The notes: generated by a model not told the origin, from the letters alone. Positions 39,249 to 49,362 are shown, numbered from the stretch's first letter. The stretch is 64,000 bases of DNA from Thalassococcus sp. S3 (GCF_004216475.1 NZ_CP022303.1:496001-560000); one strand, 5' to 3'. Numbers and translations: made by a program.

Positions 39249-40034
39249 ATGAATGAAGTTCTACCGGAAACCCACAATGTGGAAATGAAGGTCTCGGACG
39301 AGATCGCGATCTCGATCGAGAAGATGAACAAATGGTACGGGACATTCCATGTCCTGCGCGACATCGACCTCACCGTCTATCGTGGGGAACGGATCGTGAT
39401 TGCGGGGCCTTCGGGCTCCGGCAAATCCACTTTGATCCGCTGCATCAACGCGTTGGAAGAGCATCAGGCCGGCAAGATCACAGTCGATGGAACGATCCTG
39501 TCCTCGGATCTAAAAAACATCGATAAAATCCGGTCCGAGGTGGGCATGTGCTTTCAGCACTTCAACCTCTTCCCGCATTTGACGATCCTTGAAAACTGCA
39601 CGCTGGCGCCGATCTGGGTGCGCAAGACGCCCAAGAAAGAGGCCGAAGCGACCGCGATGCATTTCCTCGAAAAGGTGAAGATCCCCGATCAGGCCGACAA
39701 GTATCCCGGTCAGTTGTCCGGCGGTCAGCAGCAGCGGGTGGCCATTGCTCGCTCGCTTTGCATGCGGCCGCGCATCATGCTCTTTGACGAACCAACCTCG
39801 GCGCTCGACCCGGAGATGATCAAGGAAGTGCTCGACACCATGGTGGAGCTGGCCGAGGAAGGCATGACCATGCTCTGCGTGACGCACGAGATGGGCTTTG
39901 CCCGCCAGGTCGCGAACCGGGTGATCTTTATGGATGAAGGTCAGATCGTGGAGCAGAATGAGCCCGAAGAGTTCTTCAACAACCCCAAATCGCCCCGGAC
40001 GCAGCTGTTTCTCAGCCAGATCTTGGGTCACTGA
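39249..40034 (+). CDS. bztD: Amino-acid ABC transporter ATPase (BztD)
   Basis: 261 codons. Walker [11 protein letters not shown]-loop [13 protein letters not shown], signature [20 protein letters not shown], Walker [15 protein letters not shown] and switch His in VTHEMGFAR are intact. Energises uptake through BztBC. Closes the operon ahead of a strong terminator. Confidence 0.95.
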   Translation: MNEVLPETHNVEMKVSDEIAISIEKMNKWYGTFHVLRDIDLTVYRGERIVIAGPSGSGKSTLIRCINALEEHQAGKITVDGTILSSDLKNIDKIRSEVGMCFQHFNLFPHLTILENCTLAPIWVRKTPKKEAEATAMHFLEKVKIPDQADKYPGQLSGGQQQRVAIARSLCMRPRIMLFDEPTSALDPEMIKEVLDTMVELAEEGMTMLCVTHEMGFARQVANRVIFMDEGQIVEQNEPEEFFNNPKSPRTQLFLSQILGH

Positions 40035-40055
40035 CCGGTCCGACATATGTCGATC

Positions 40056-40084
40056 AAGGGCGCGCTTTCGGCGCGCCCTTTTTA
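40056..40084. terminator. Terminator between bztD and sixA
   Basis: AAGGGCGCGC, 5-nt loop TTTCG, GCGCGCCCTT, then TTTA. A 10-bp perfect stem, A-rich on the other side, so it can serve both converging genes. Confidence 0.9.
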
Positions 40085-40579
40085 CATATCCGGAAGCTCC
40101 CTTGGAACGACGAATGATCGGACACGTCCGGTGCCGGGCTGAATGTCGCTCCAGCTTTCAATGTCGAATTCCATGACAGTCGTTGCGCCGGTCGGGTAAT
40201 CCAGAAAACGCTCGTGATCGGGCCATGCGCTGACCAAGGCGTTTGCAAAGCCCGCGATACCCGGATTGTGCCCGACCATCAGAACGGCCTCTCCATCCGC
40301 TGTCTTGAGCATGCGCAGCATCTGCTCCGGGCTTGCGTGATAAAGCTCTTCCAGCAGCCGTGGCATCAACCCGATTTCCAGCCGCATGCAGGTTTCCTCT
40401 GTTCGTTGTGCGCGGGAGCAGAGGACCTCGCCCGGCTGGATCCCTTGGGTGCGCATCCAGCGGCCCAGAGCGCTGGCAGATTTGCGACCCCGCTTGTTCA
40501 GCGGACGGTCACGGTCGGGAAGGTCGGCATCCTTCCAGCTTGATTTCGCGTGCCGCATGAGGATCAGGGTCTTGGTCAT
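40082..40579 (-). CDS. sixA: SixA-like histidine phosphatase
   Basis: 165 codons from ATG 40579; in-frame codons further upstream overlap the ferredoxin gene and are excluded. RHG phosphatase core with LMRHAKSSW (His10 nucleophile), RAQRTEET and VGHNPGIAGFA (second catalytic His). SixA removes phosphate from phosphohistidine, for example in the nitrogen phosphotransferase system (E. coli). The start overlaps the preceding stop by 4 nt. Confidence 0.88.
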   Translation of the reverse strand: MTKTLILMRHAKSSWKDADLPDRDRPLNKRGRKSASALGRWMRTQGIQPGEVLCSRAQRTEETCMRLEIGLMPRLLEELYHASPEQMLRMLKTADGEAVLMVGHNPGIAGFANALVSAWPDHERFLDYPTGATTVMEFDIESWSDIQPGTGRVRSFVVPRELPDM

Positions 40580-41217
40580 CTTGGATGAAATGCCTTCATA
40601 TGAAATGCGGATTGCTCGGGGTTGCGACCGAAGCGGATGGAGACGGGGCAGACACGACGCGCTTTGCAGCCCTGTGTCAAGCAGTCTTGGCCGTCGGGTG
40701 TGTCCAAATAGGCATGACAGGCCGCAACATCGTAGCCGCCGTCGCCTTTCAAAGCACCGACCGGACAGGCGCTGCGGCACGGTATGTCCTTGCAGCTTTT
40801 ACAGGGCGATATGCCGGGCGGGGGCGGGGTGGCTTTTTGCCCATCGAAGATCAATGCGCCCCTCAGCGAGATCATCAGCCCCGCGTGGCTGTGGATCAGC
40901 ATTCCAACCGGGCTTGGCCACGCGTGCCCGGTTGCTTCGGCCCAACGCAGAAAAGGCGCATACGGTGGGCCCCCGAATGGGAAGGCAATCTCCGACGCCC
41001 CGGTTTGCTTCATCAGGTCCTGCATGACGCGCATTGACCACCTATCGAGGGGATCGGGATCAGGGTCGTTGTATTCCGGGCTGGCCGAGAAGATCGGCCA
41101 GAAGTCCGCCCCCGTACCCAGGAGTACGATCCTGCGATCCTGTCCTTTCGCATTCTCCTGAAGGGCGCCCATCGTTATCAGCCCGCGCGTGGCTGCCAGG
41201 GCATCGAGCGCCTTCAT
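40576..41217 (-). CDS. Ferredoxin-domain protein, C-terminal half QueG-like
   Basis: 213 codons from ATG 41217. Residues 1-125 form an alpha/beta domain of unclear function with GASEIAFPFGGPPYAPFLRW and SPVGMLIHSHAGLMISLRGA; 130-190 bind Fe-S clusters: CKSCKDIPCRSACP, then CHAYLDTPDGQDCLTQGCKA and RRVCP, eight or nine cysteines, enough for two 4Fe-4S clusters. The arrangement recalls the ferredoxin part of epoxyqueuosine reductase QueG, but the protein is much shorter than QueG (about 350) and lacks its C-terminal repeats. Coupled to sixA and to the desaturase-like gene by 4-nt overlaps on both sides. Confidence 0.7.
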   Translation of the reverse strand: MKALDALAATRGLITMGALQENAKGQDRRIVLLGTGADFWPIFSASPEYNDPDPDPLDRWSMRVMQDLMKQTGASEIAFPFGGPPYAPFLRWAEATGHAWPSPVGMLIHSHAGLMISLRGALIFDGQKATPPPPGISPCKSCKDIPCRSACPVGALKGDGGYDVAACHAYLDTPDGQDCLTQGCKARRVCPVSIRFGRNPEQSAFHMKAFHPR

Positions 41218-42008
41218 CGGCGCGCGAAGGGGAGCCAGAGGCTCCAGCCCAGCCGGGCGGGGCGGTCGTCCTGCCAGTTCAGGCCCACCTCCATCCCGTC
41301 ATGTCCCTTGGAGGGCTGCGCAATGTAGGTGCCGAACATCCTGTCCCAGATCGACAGGGCGAAGCCGTAATTGCTGTCATGCTCTGACCGGTGAACAGAG
41401 TGGTGGACACGGTGCATATCGGGCGTGACCAGCACCAGCCGCACGGCACGGTCCAACCAAAGGGGGAGCCGGATGTTGGCATGGTTGAACATCGCCGTGC
41501 CGTTGAGCAGGATCTCAAACACGATCACGGCCAGTGCTGCGGGTCCCAGCAGATAGACCAGCCCGATTTTCAGGATCATAGACAGCGCAATCTCGACCGG
41601 GTGAAACCGGACGGCGGTCGTCACATCCATGTCCCTGTCTGCGTGATGCACCCTGTGCAGCCGCCAGAGCAGCGGCACTTTGTGCGTGATCAAATGCTGC
41701 GCCCAGATCGCGAAATCAAGGATCAGGATGGCGGCTATGAATTCCAACCACACCGGCAGCGCGGTTTGGTTAAACAGCCCCCAACCGTTCCGTTCGGCAT
41801 CAATAGCCGCGCCAACCGCGAGGAGTGGCAAGCCAAATGCCAGCGCCCGCAAAAGGAGGGTGTTCAAGATCGTGATCGACATGTTGGTGCGCCACCGGCG
41901 CGCTCGTGTCTGCTGTCTGACGCGGCGGGGTGCAAGGCTTTCGGTTAGCGCAAAGAGGGCAAAGAGACCGAGGAAAAAGCCCAGCCGGATGATCGTTTCA
42001 TGTTCCAT
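41214..42008 (-). CDS. Sterol desaturase / fatty acid hydroxylase family protein
   Basis: 264 codons from ATG 42008 (MEHETIIRLG). Four or five membrane helices and the di-iron histidine boxes HLITHK, HRVHHAD and HRVHHSVHRSEHD. Such integral membrane enzymes hydroxylate or desaturate lipids with O2. Substrate unknown. It shares an operon (4-nt overlap) with a ferredoxin-like gene that could donate electrons (inference). Confidence 0.88.
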   Translation of the reverse strand: MEHETIIRLGFFLGLFALFALTESLAPRRVRQQTRARRWRTNMSITILNTLLLRALAFGLPLLAVGAAIDAERNGWGLFNQTALPVWLEFIAAILILDFAIWAQHLITHKVPLLWRLHRVHHADRDMDVTTAVRFHPVEIALSMILKIGLVYLLGPAALAVIVFEILLNGTAMFNHANIRLPLWLDRAVRLVLVTPDMHRVHHSVHRSEHDSNYGFALSIWDRMFGTYIAQPSKGHDGMEVGLNWQDDRPARLGWSLWLPFARR

Positions 42009-42065
42009 GTTGGGCACATTAGGCGGGAAGGGCGAGTTCGCAAGTCCCCGCCGCACACGTCCGCG

Positions 42066-42935
42066 TTAGGGCCGGATCAGGGAACCGGCCCCATGTTCCG
42101 TGAAAAGCTCAAGCAAAACGGCATTGGGCGCACGCCCGTCCAGGATCGCAGCTGCCCGTACGCCCCCTTCGATGGCCGTCAATGCGGTTTCGGTTTTGGG
42201 GATCATGCCGCCCGCGATGACACCTGCCTGCGTAAGGCTTCGAATGTCGTCTGCGGTCAGTTCCGTTAGAACCGCGCCATCTGCGTTCTTGACACCCGCC
42301 ACATCCGTTAGCAGCAAAAGCCGGTCCGCTTTCAGCGCCGTTGCGATGGCGCCCGCCGCGGTGTCGCCATTGATGTTGAACGTCTCTCCGTGACGCCCGC
42401 CGCCCAGGGGGGCAATCACCGGGATCATGTCGCGTTCGAACAGTGTTTCCAGCACCGCCGTGTCCATTTCGGCGGGCGTGCCGACAAAGCCCAGATCGGG
42501 ATGGGTCTGATCGCATGTGATCAGGTTGGCGTCCTTGCCCGAAAGCCCCACGGCGCGGCCGCCCTGTCGGTTCAGGGCCTGCACGATGCGTTTGTTCACG
42601 ACACCCGAAAGCACCATCTCGACCACTTCGACGGTGGCAGCATCCGTGACCCGCTTGCCATTCACGAAATCCGACCGGATCGCGAGCTTCTCCAGCATCG
42701 CGTTGATCATAGGCCCGCCGCCATGCACGATCACCGGGTTCACGCCCACTTGCCGCAAGAGCACGATGTCGCGGGCAAAGCTTTCCATCGCGTCGTCGCT
42801 GCCCATGGCATGGCCGCCGAGTTTTACCACCACGGTCGCACCATCGTAGCGCTGAAGATAAGGCAGCGCGCGGGAAAGGGTGTCGGCGGTCGCAATCCAG
42901 TCGCGGTTCATCTCTTGTGTCTTCATCTCTGTCAT
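42066..42935 (-). CDS. argB: Acetylglutamate kinase
   Basis: 289 codons from ATG 42935 ([16 protein letters not shown] 42926 and 42911 are alternatives). Second step of arginine synthesis. [24 protein letters not shown] and [20 protein letters not shown] are the substrate- and ATP-binding motifs. An N-terminal helix of about 25 residues before the kinase core suggests the arginine-inhibited hexameric type. 9 nt after engB. Confidence 0.96.
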   Translation of the reverse strand: MTEMKTQEMNRDWIATADTLSRALPYLQRYDGATVVVKLGGHAMGSDDAMESFARDIVLLRQVGVNPVIVHGGGPMINAMLEKLAIRSDFVNGKRVTDAATVEVVEMVLSGVVNKRIVQALNRQGGRAVGLSGKDANLITCDQTHPDLGFVGTPAEMDTAVLETLFERDMIPVIAPLGGGRHGETFNINGDTAAGAIATALKADRLLLLTDVAGVKNADGAVLTELTADDIRSLTQAGVIAGGMIPKTETALTAIEGGVRAAAILDGRAPNAVLLELFTEHGAGSLIRP

Positions 42936-42944
42936 CTTGCGCGG

Positions 42945-43601
42945 CTATCCGTCCAACCCTGCAATGATCGCGCGCAGGGTTGCAATGCCGTCCCCCTTCT
43001 CGCTTGAGGTCAACACGATCTCGGGGAAAGCCGCAGGATGGGTTGCGAGCCGCTCGCGCACCTGGCCCAGCATCGCGTCCTTGCCTTTGCCCTTCACCTT
43101 GTCGGCCTTCGTCAGCACGCATTGGAACGTTACCGCCGCGCTGTCCAGCAGGCTCATGATCTCTTCATCGACCGGCTTGATCCCGTGGCGGGCGTCGATC
43201 AGAACAAAGGCGCGGCGCAGGGTCTGCCGCCCGGCCAGGTACTGCTTGAGCAACTTTTGCCACTTCTCGATCACCGGCAGCGGCGCATTCGCATAGCCAT
43301 AGCCCGGCAGGTCAACGAGGTAGAGGTCGGACCCTTGGGTGAAGTAATTGATCTCCTGCGTTCGGCCTGGTGTGTTTGACGCGCGCGCCAGACCCTTTGT
43401 ACCGGTCAATGCGTTGATCAATGTGGATTTACCGACGTTGGAGCGACCGGCAAAGCAAACCTCGACTCGATCTGCCGGGGGCAGGCCCGACATGGCCACC
43501 ACGCCTTTTACAAAGTCAGACTGTCCGGCAAAAAGCTTGCGCCCCCGCTCGCGCAGAGCGTCGTCAGGCTCATCGGCCAGTGGAAAGGGCAGGGTGGTCA
43601 C
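42945..43601 (-). CDS. engB: Ribosome-biogenesis GTPase EngB (YihA)
   Basis: 218 codons from GTG 43601, overlapping the MOSC stop by 4 nt. G1 FAGRSNVGKST, G2 NTPGRTQEIN, G3 VDLPGYGYA and G4 LTKADK are intact. Needed for large-subunit assembly. Part of the yidC-MOSC-engB-argB unit. Confidence 0.95.
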   Translation of the reverse strand: MTTLPFPLADEPDDALRERGRKLFAGQSDFVKGVVAMSGLPPADRVEVCFAGRSNVGKSTLINALTGTKGLARASNTPGRTQEINYFTQGSDLYLVDLPGYGYANAPLPVIEKWQKLLKQYLAGRQTLRRAFVLIDARHGIKPVDEEIMSLLDSAAVTFQCVLTKADKVKGKGKDAMLGQVRERLATHPAAFPEIVLTSSEKGDGIATLRAIIAGLDG

Positions 43602-44335
43602 AGCGGTCTCGCCGCGTCGCCGACCGCGACTTCTCCGGCTTCGGCCACCTTGAAGTAGACGCCGAAATTTCGGGTGTCCCAGCCCCGCTCCAACTCCGCC
43701 AACATGGTCACGTCGCGCTGCCCCGTGAGCGGGTTGGCATCGGGCGCCCGGCAGCGTTCTATGGGATCAACGGGTGTCAGCCGGACATTCCCGATGCGCA
43801 GATCACGGCGGAGCAGATCAATCTCCTCCCAGGGGGCGAGCCCGTCGAGCCACAGGTTGATCCGAAACCGGCGCATATCGATCTCGGAGCCTACCTTCTG
43901 GCTCAGCGCGCGGAGGGAAGAGAGGTTGCCAATCGACACCGAGGCAAAAGGAACATCCGTCATACCCTGCTCCGGTGCCTTCACCAGGCGCGCAGGGACT
44001 GGACGGTCTGCTGGCCATAGATCTCCGATCCAATGCGCGAGCGTCTCCCCATCCGTGGCGGGCGTCAAAGCAAGAGGATCGCGATCAGGATGCGTAAGCG
44101 TCAGGCTCTCCGGCGCGGAATAGGCGCTGATCGCCGCGAGGCGCGGCCCACTGGCGACTTGCAGAAAATTGCGGCGCGGCTGCCAGTCGTCGCTATCCTC
44201 CGCCGCGGCATTCAGGAACGCCCAGGCGCGGTCGCCTTCCACAGCACCTTGCGGGGTCAGGCCGACCGATTGGCATGCCTCTGACCCGATCCCCTTGATC
44301 GGATGGCGCCAGATATGGGCCAGCGTTGCCGTCAC
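43598..44335 (-). CDS. MOSC domain protein
   Basis: 245 codons from GTG 44335, which overlaps the yidC stop (GTGA); longer in-frame starts lie inside yidC and are rejected. N-terminal beta-barrel (IWRHPIKGIGSEACQSVGLT, DRAWAF) and MOSC domain with RRFRINLWLDGLAPWEE and the conserved Cys in IERCRAPDANPLTG. Related proteins handle molybdenum cofactor sulfur or act as mARC/YcbX-type reductases; activity unknown here. Confidence 0.88.
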   Translation of the reverse strand: MTATLAHIWRHPIKGIGSEACQSVGLTPQGAVEGDRAWAFLNAAAEDSDDWQPRRNFLQVASGPRLAAISAYSAPESLTLTHPDRDPLALTPATDGETLAHWIGDLWPADRPVPARLVKAPEQGMTDVPFASVSIGNLSSLRALSQKVGSEIDMRRFRINLWLDGLAPWEEIDLLRRDLRIGNVRLTPVDPIERCRAPDANPLTGQRDVTMLAELERGWDTRNFGVYFKVAEAGEVAVGDAARPL

Positions 44336-46152
44336 TTTTCGTCCGGTTTCGACTTTTTCGCGAAGCTTTGCCTGATATTGCCAAAGACGTCTGGTGTGTA
44401 GCCCTGGCTGCGCATGATCGCGTATTGCTGGATGAAGGTGATCGTGTTGTTGGCGATCCAGTAGATCACCAGACCGCTGGCAAACCCGCCCAGCATGAAC
44501 ATGAAAACCCATGGCAGCCAGGCAAAGACCATCTGTTGCGTCGGGTCGGTTGGTGCCGGGTTCAGTTTTTGCTGCAGCCACATCGAGATGCCCAGCAGAA
44601 GCGGCAGGATACCGATGAAGATCAGCGCCATCAGGCTGTTGGGATCCGGTGCCTCATTCGGCAATAGGCCGAAGAGGTTGATGATCGATGTCGGATCGGG
44701 GGCCGAAAGGTCACGGAAGGGCCCCAGCCACTCCGCGTGGCGCAGTTCGATCGTGACAAAGATCACCTTGTAGAGCGAAAAGAAGATCGGGATCTGTAGC
44801 AGGATCGGCAAACAGCCCGCGGCTGGGTTTACCTTTTCCTTCTTGTAAAGCTCCATCATCCCCTGTTGCAGCTTTTGGCGATCATCGCCCGCGCGCTCTT
44901 TCAGGGCCTCCATCTGCGGCTGAAGCTCCTTCATCTTCGCCATCGAGACGTAGGATTTGTAGGCGAGCGGGAAAAGCACGGCCTTGATGATCAGCGTGAG
45001 CCCGATGATGGCCCAGCCCATGTTGCCAATCAGAACGTTGAGTTCGTGAAGCAGCCAGAAGATCGGCTTGGTCAGAAAGAAGAACCAGCCCCAATCGATG
45101 CTGTCGATGAACCGCTCGACGCCGCTGCGCTGATAGGTCTGAATGGCTTCCCATTCTTTGGCACCGGCGAAAAGCTGGGTCGTCACCTCAGTGCTTTGGC
45201 CTGCGGCAACGGTCTGCGTTGGCAGAACGGCTTCGGTCTGAAAGATGTCGCGACGCTCGTCATACTTTGCCACCGATTTGAAAGCGCTGCCCGGCTGAGG
45301 GATCAGTGTCGACATCCAGTAGTGATCGGTGAACCCGATCCAGCCGTTTTGCGACACCTGTGTGACTTCCGCGCGGGCGCCCTCGCTCGGCACGATTTCG
45401 AAATCCGGCATGTCGTCATAATCGATTTCTGACAATTCGCCATCGGCCATGGCGACCACGCCTTCGTGCAGGATGAAGAAGTTCTTCAGGTCGTCGGGTT
45501 CACCATGACGGGCAAGCACACCATAGGGGGCCAGGCTGACGGCCCCGCTGCTGTCATTCGACACACTTTGGGTGACCGTGAACATATAGTCCGCGTCCAC
45601 TTCAAGCGTCCGGCGGAACGTCAGGCCCGACGGGCTGTCCCAGCGCAGGGTGACGGAGTTTTCCGATGTCAGCGTTTCGCCGTTTTCGATCTGCCATTCG
45701 GTGTTCGCGCCGGGGACGTCGTCAAGGCCAAGCCCGGATCCGGGCGCCCAGCCGTAAAGAGCGTAATAGGCTGATGGTGTTCCGACCGGCGACAACATAG
45801 TGACGATCTCGGCACCGTCTTCCAGCGAGACACGGTAGTCTTTCAAGGACAGATCATCTATCCGTCCGCCGATCAACGAGATGGAACCGGTCAGGCGTGG
45901 CGTGTCGATATCGATCCGCGGGGCGGTTTCAAGCGCGGTTTCGCGGGCTTCGGCGACATTTGCCGGCCCTGTCGGTGCCACTGCGGTTCCAGGGGCCGTG
46001 GCGACGCCATCTGCCGTTTCGGTCGTGGCCGGGGCAGGGGCCGTTTGTGTGGCAGGGTCCGGCTCGGGCGGGGGGAATAGAATGAACCACACCAGGATCA
46101 CAAGAAAGCTGAGTGCTGTTGCCAGGATGAGATTCTTGTTCTGATCGTCCAT
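44332..46152 (-). CDS. yidC: Membrane protein insertase YidC
   Basis: 606 codons from ATG 46152 (MDDQNKNLILATALSFLVIL), with GAGGTGG 10 nt upstream; GTG 46161 is too close to that site. One N-terminal helix, a Pro/Ala-rich linker, a periplasmic beta domain (about 60-350) and five C-terminal helices with the insertase core (AYKSYVSMAKMKELQPQMEA; conserved Arg usually in helix 2 region). Heads the unit with MOSC, engB and argB. Confidence 0.96.
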   Translation of the reverse strand: MDDQNKNLILATALSFLVILVWFILFPPPEPDPATQTAPAPATTETADGVATAPGTAVAPTGPANVAEARETALETAPRIDIDTPRLTGSISLIGGRIDDLSLKDYRVSLEDGAEIVTMLSPVGTPSAYYALYGWAPGSGLGLDDVPGANTEWQIENGETLTSENSVTLRWDSPSGLTFRRTLEVDADYMFTVTQSVSNDSSGAVSLAPYGVLARHGEPDDLKNFFILHEGVVAMADGELSEIDYDDMPDFEIVPSEGARAEVTQVSQNGWIGFTDHYWMSTLIPQPGSAFKSVAKYDERRDIFQTEAVLPTQTVAAGQSTEVTTQLFAGAKEWEAIQTYQRSGVERFIDSIDWGWFFFLTKPIFWLLHELNVLIGNMGWAIIGLTLIIKAVLFPLAYKSYVSMAKMKELQPQMEALKERAGDDRQKLQQGMMELYKKEKVNPAAGCLPILLQIPIFFSLYKVIFVTIELRHAEWLGPFRDLSAPDPTSIINLFGLLPNEAPDPNSLMALIFIGILPLLLGISMWLQQKLNPAPTDPTQQMVFAWLPWVFMFMLGGFASGLVIYWIANNTITFIQQYAIMRSQGYTPDVFGNIRQSFAKKSKPDEK

Positions 46153-46267
46153 CGGGGACACACCACCTCGTGCTTTGGAAGACAGGGTGGTTCAACAGAG
46201 TGCGGCCCTAAAGGTCAAGCGGAATCGGGCTCAATTCATTGACAGCTACTATAGTTTTACGCGCGGA

Positions 46268-47803
46268 TCAGCCGGTTTCACGGCCGATCTGCGGCGGCTC
46301 GTGGAGCTTGGCCAGATGTGCGGTGATCCAGTCCAGTGTCTGATCGAATGGCATTGGCCGTGCAATGCCGAACCCCTGCACGTGATCGCAGCCCAATTGG
46401 GCCAGAAGCGCATGCTCGCCCACGGTCTCCACCCCTTCGGCAAGCGTCTCAAGGCCGAGCCGTTCGGCCATCGTCAGCAATGCGCCGACCAAACGCTGCT
46501 GTTCGGGGTCCCGATCGGCTTTCATGACAAAGGAGCGGTCAATCTTGATGCGGCTGACCGGGAAACGTCGGATTGACGCGATCGAGGCGTGGCCCGTCCC
46601 GTAATCGTCCAAATCAATGCCACAGCCGATTTCTCCAAGTGCCTGAATGTTGCGAACGACGACATCACTTGGCGCATCGGTGACAACCGTTTCAAGGATC
46701 TCAACACTTAGCCGGGCGGCGTATATATCGAACCGGTCAAGCTCCCATTGGATTTTCTCTACCAGTCGCGGGTTCTGCAGATCGGCGGGCGCGAAATTGA
46801 CGCCCACCTTGGGAACGTCGCATCCGGCACTGTCCCATGCTTTCAACGCGGTCAGCGCGTGATAGAGCATGACCTCCCCCAGCCGTTCCAGCAGATTGGC
46901 CTCCTCCAGTGCAGGAAGAAAGAGGTCGGGCCCGATCATGCCGCGTTCGGGATGCACCCAGCGAGCGAGTGCTTCGAACCCGGTCACCTTCCCTGTATCC
47001 GTGGATATCTGCGGTTGGTACCAGGCATGTATCTGGCCATTTTCTAAAGCCGCGGCTGCTTCCTCGCGCAAGTCGTTCTTCGTTTGGTTGCGGCGGTGCA
47101 GATCGGCTGAGAATGCCCTTATTGAGGACGGTCCGTTCTGCTGCGCCTCCGTCAATGCGCTTTGCGCGGCCTCAAGCCAGGCCGAGCCGGTCTCGCTGGG
47201 CGCGCGAGACCTCATGCAAAAACCGATCGAGCCGCTCATATAGATGGCGAGGCCGCCGACAGAGATCGGTTCCTCAATGGCGGCCTGCAATCGGCCAGCC
47301 ATCTGCAGGCAAAGCTCAAGATCCAGCTGGCGGACCGGAATGAGGCATATCGCAAAGCGGCTGTCCCCCATGCGCGCGACACTATCACTGGCGCGCAGGG
47401 TAGAGATCAGGCGATCGCCTGTCCGCTGCATAACCTCATCGGCGGCCTGTTGCCCGTGCCGATCGACCAATTGCTTGTAGTCGTCCAGCTCAAGCATGAA
47501 ACACGCCGATTTCAGACCGGACACTTCGGTGTCTTCGTGGATCTGGGCCACAAGCTTTTCGAAGCCGTCCCGCAGCATAAGACCGGTGACCGAATCTCGT
47601 GGAATAGAAGGGGCGCCTTGTTGCCGGCTGAAGAGACCTGCGAAACCGAAAAGAAGAGGGACACTGAGCGCCATGAGAAGCAGGGCACCCTCTCCTCCCA
47701 ACCAATACGCGCCGAGTGTCAGCGCCGGCAGAAAGGCCAGAATCGGCGGTCCGCTTAATACACGGGCCAAACGATGTCTTAAATCCGCCAGCGCCTGCTT
47801 CAT
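46268..47803 (-). CDS. EAL phosphodiesterase with degenerate GGDEF domain
   Basis: 511 codons. Two N-terminal hydrophobic helices (residues 18-58) without a large sensor domain, a GGDEF fold (70-235) in which the signature is RMGDSRF rather than GGDEF, so no cyclase activity is expected, and a complete EAL domain: GFEALARW, ETVVTD, DLDDYGTGHASI, KIDRSFV, AEGVET and QGFGIARPM. The protein should hydrolyse cyclic di-GMP; the degenerate domain may bind GTP and regulate it. Possible targets such as motility genes are not in view. Confidence 0.88.
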   Translation of the reverse strand: MKQALADLRHRLARVLSGPPILAFLPALTLGAYWLGGEGALLLMALSVPLLFGFAGLFSRQQGAPSIPRDSVTGLMLRDGFEKLVAQIHEDTEVSGLKSACFMLELDDYKQLVDRHGQQAADEVMQRTGDRLISTLRASDSVARMGDSRFAICLIPVRQLDLELCLQMAGRLQAAIEEPISVGGLAIYMSGSIGFCMRSRAPSETGSAWLEAAQSALTEAQQNGPSSIRAFSADLHRRNQTKNDLREEAAAALENGQIHAWYQPQISTDTGKVTGFEALARWVHPERGMIGPDLFLPALEEANLLERLGEVMLYHALTALKAWDSAGCDVPKVGVNFAPADLQNPRLVEKIQWELDRFDIYAARLSVEILETVVTDAPSDVVVRNIQALGEIGCGIDLDDYGTGHASIASIRRFPVSRIKIDRSFVMKADRDPEQQRLVGALLTMAERLGLETLAEGVETVGEHALLAQLGCDHVQGFGIARPMPFDQTLDWITAHLAKLHEPPQIGRETG

Positions 47804-47869
47804 GACAGGACCTTTCCCAAGCCGTTTTCGGTTTGCCCGGGACGCTAAAGGTGGAGCCTGATTGCGGCG

Positions 47870-48739
47870 TTAACGCAGCTTGGGAATCTCGTCCGAGTTT
47901 TCCTCAAACTTTACAGACCCAAGAGCCAGTCCGGCAAAATCAAAGAGCTTCGGGTCCAGCAGGTGAGACGGCCGGGCATTCATCAATGCGCGAAACATAA
48001 CCTGGCGGCGCCCCGGCGCGTTGGCCTCCCAGCCATCGAGGATTTGTTTGACCTGCTGGCGCTGCAACCCGTCCTGCGACCCGCAGAGGTCGCAGGGGAT
48101 GATGGGATAGTTCATGGCGCGGGCAAATCTGTCGCAATCCTCCTCGGCGACGTGGGCGAGGGGGCGGTAGAGGAACAGATCCCCTTCCTCATTCACAAGC
48201 TTCGGCGGCATCGTGGCGAGGCGACCGCCATGAAAGAGGTTCATAAAGAACGTCTCGAGAATGTCGTCGCGGTGATGTCCCAGGACGACGGCTGAACATC
48301 CTTCCTCCCGCGCGATCCGGTAGAGATGGCCGCGCCGGAGTCTTGAGCAAAGCGCGCAGAAGGTCCGTCCTTGCGGGACTTTGTCCACGACAACAGAATA
48401 CGTATCCTGATATTCGATCCGGTGCGGTACGCCGCGCTCTTTCAGGAACGCTGGCAAAACGGTTGCGGGAAAGCCGGGCTGTCCCTGATCCAGGTTGCAG
48501 GCCAGGATGTCGACCGGCAAAAGCCCACGCCATTGCAGCTCGTGCAGGACGGCCAGCAGCGTATAGCTGTCTTTGCCCCCCGACAGGCATACCAGCCAAC
48601 GGGCGTCGCGTTCGATCATGCCGTATTGTTCGATCGCCTCGCGTGTTTGTCGCACGATCCGCTTCCGCAACTTGCGAAATTCGGTTGTGCGGGGCGCACC
48701 GGCGAAAAGCGGATGAATATCGGTATCGTCGTCCAGCAT
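47870..48739 (-). CDS. ttcA: tRNA 2-thiocytidine(32) synthase TtcA
   Basis: 289 codons from ATG 48739 preceded by AGGAGAGG; a longer frame upstream is excluded. PP-loop [12 protein letters not shown], CxxC pairs [12 protein letters not shown] and [14 protein letters not shown] that hold an Fe-S cluster, and [14 protein letters not shown] are diagnostic. Thiolates C32 of certain tRNAs. Divergent from the DUF3833 gene. Confidence 0.95.
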   Translation of the reverse strand: MLDDDTDIHPLFAGAPRTTEFRKLRKRIVRQTREAIEQYGMIERDARWLVCLSGGKDSYTLLAVLHELQWRGLLPVDILACNLDQGQPGFPATVLPAFLKERGVPHRIEYQDTYSVVVDKVPQGRTFCALCSRLRRGHLYRIAREEGCSAVVLGHHRDDILETFFMNLFHGGRLATMPPKLVNEEGDLFLYRPLAHVAEEDCDRFARAMNYPIIPCDLCGSQDGLQRQQVKQILDGWEANAPGRRQVMFRALMNARPSHLLDPKLFDFAGLALGSVKFEENSDEIPKLR

Positions 48740-48834
48740 GGGCCTCTCCTGACTGGCTTCTGCGCATACCCGATCCTGCGTGCAAACCAAAGGGCCTGCC
48801 TGCACGTATCACCATCAAAACCGAAGGAAAGCAT

Positions 48835-49362
48835 ATGAGGATCTGGTTCGCGCTGGTCATAACGCTCGGGCTTGCCGCTTGCACCGGCAAGCCGTCGCTC
48901 GACGATGAGGTTTTGTCGACCCGGCAATTGAACCTTGAGGAGTTCTTTGACGGGCGCAGCGTGGCTTATGGCCAGTTCCAGGATATCTTTGGCACGGTAC
49001 GACGCAGGTTCGAGGTTGAGATCGAAGGGACCTGGGACGGCAGAACGCTCCGTCTGGTGGAAGACTTTGCTTACGAGGACGGCACAACGGAACAACGCGT
49101 TTGGACGCTGGAGAAGACGGGCGAAGAGACATGGCGCGGCACTGCACCGGGTGTCATCGGCGTGGCCACCGGAGAGGAAAGGGGTGACACGTTCAACTGG
49201 GTCTATGAAATCGACCTGCCTGTCCCCGACGGCACCTTGCGCGTGACCTTCGACGACTGGATGTGGCTTTTATCAGAGGATCGTCTGCTGAACCGCGCTT
49301 ATATGAAACGGTTTGGTGTCGATATAGGCGAGGTCATCATCATTTTCGAAAAGGTTAGGTAA
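48835..49362 (+). CDS. DUF3833 lipoprotein
   Basis: 175 codons from ATG 48835 with GAAGGAAAG upstream. Lipobox LGLAAC (Cys16), so an outer- or inner-membrane lipoprotein. The family pattern is clear: FFDGRSVAYGQFQDIFGTVR, FAYEDGTTEQRVWTLEKT, FDDWMWLLSEDRLLNRAYM, GEVIIIFEK. Function unknown. The promoter must lie in the short divergent gap to ttcA (95 nt). Confidence 0.85.
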   Translation: MRIWFALVITLGLAACTGKPSLDDEVLSTRQLNLEEFFDGRSVAYGQFQDIFGTVRRRFEVEIEGTWDGRTLRLVEDFAYEDGTTEQRVWTLEKTGEETWRGTAPGVIGVATGEERGDTFNWVYEIDLPVPDGTLRVTFDDWMWLLSEDRLLNRAYMKRFGVDIGEVIIIFEKVR

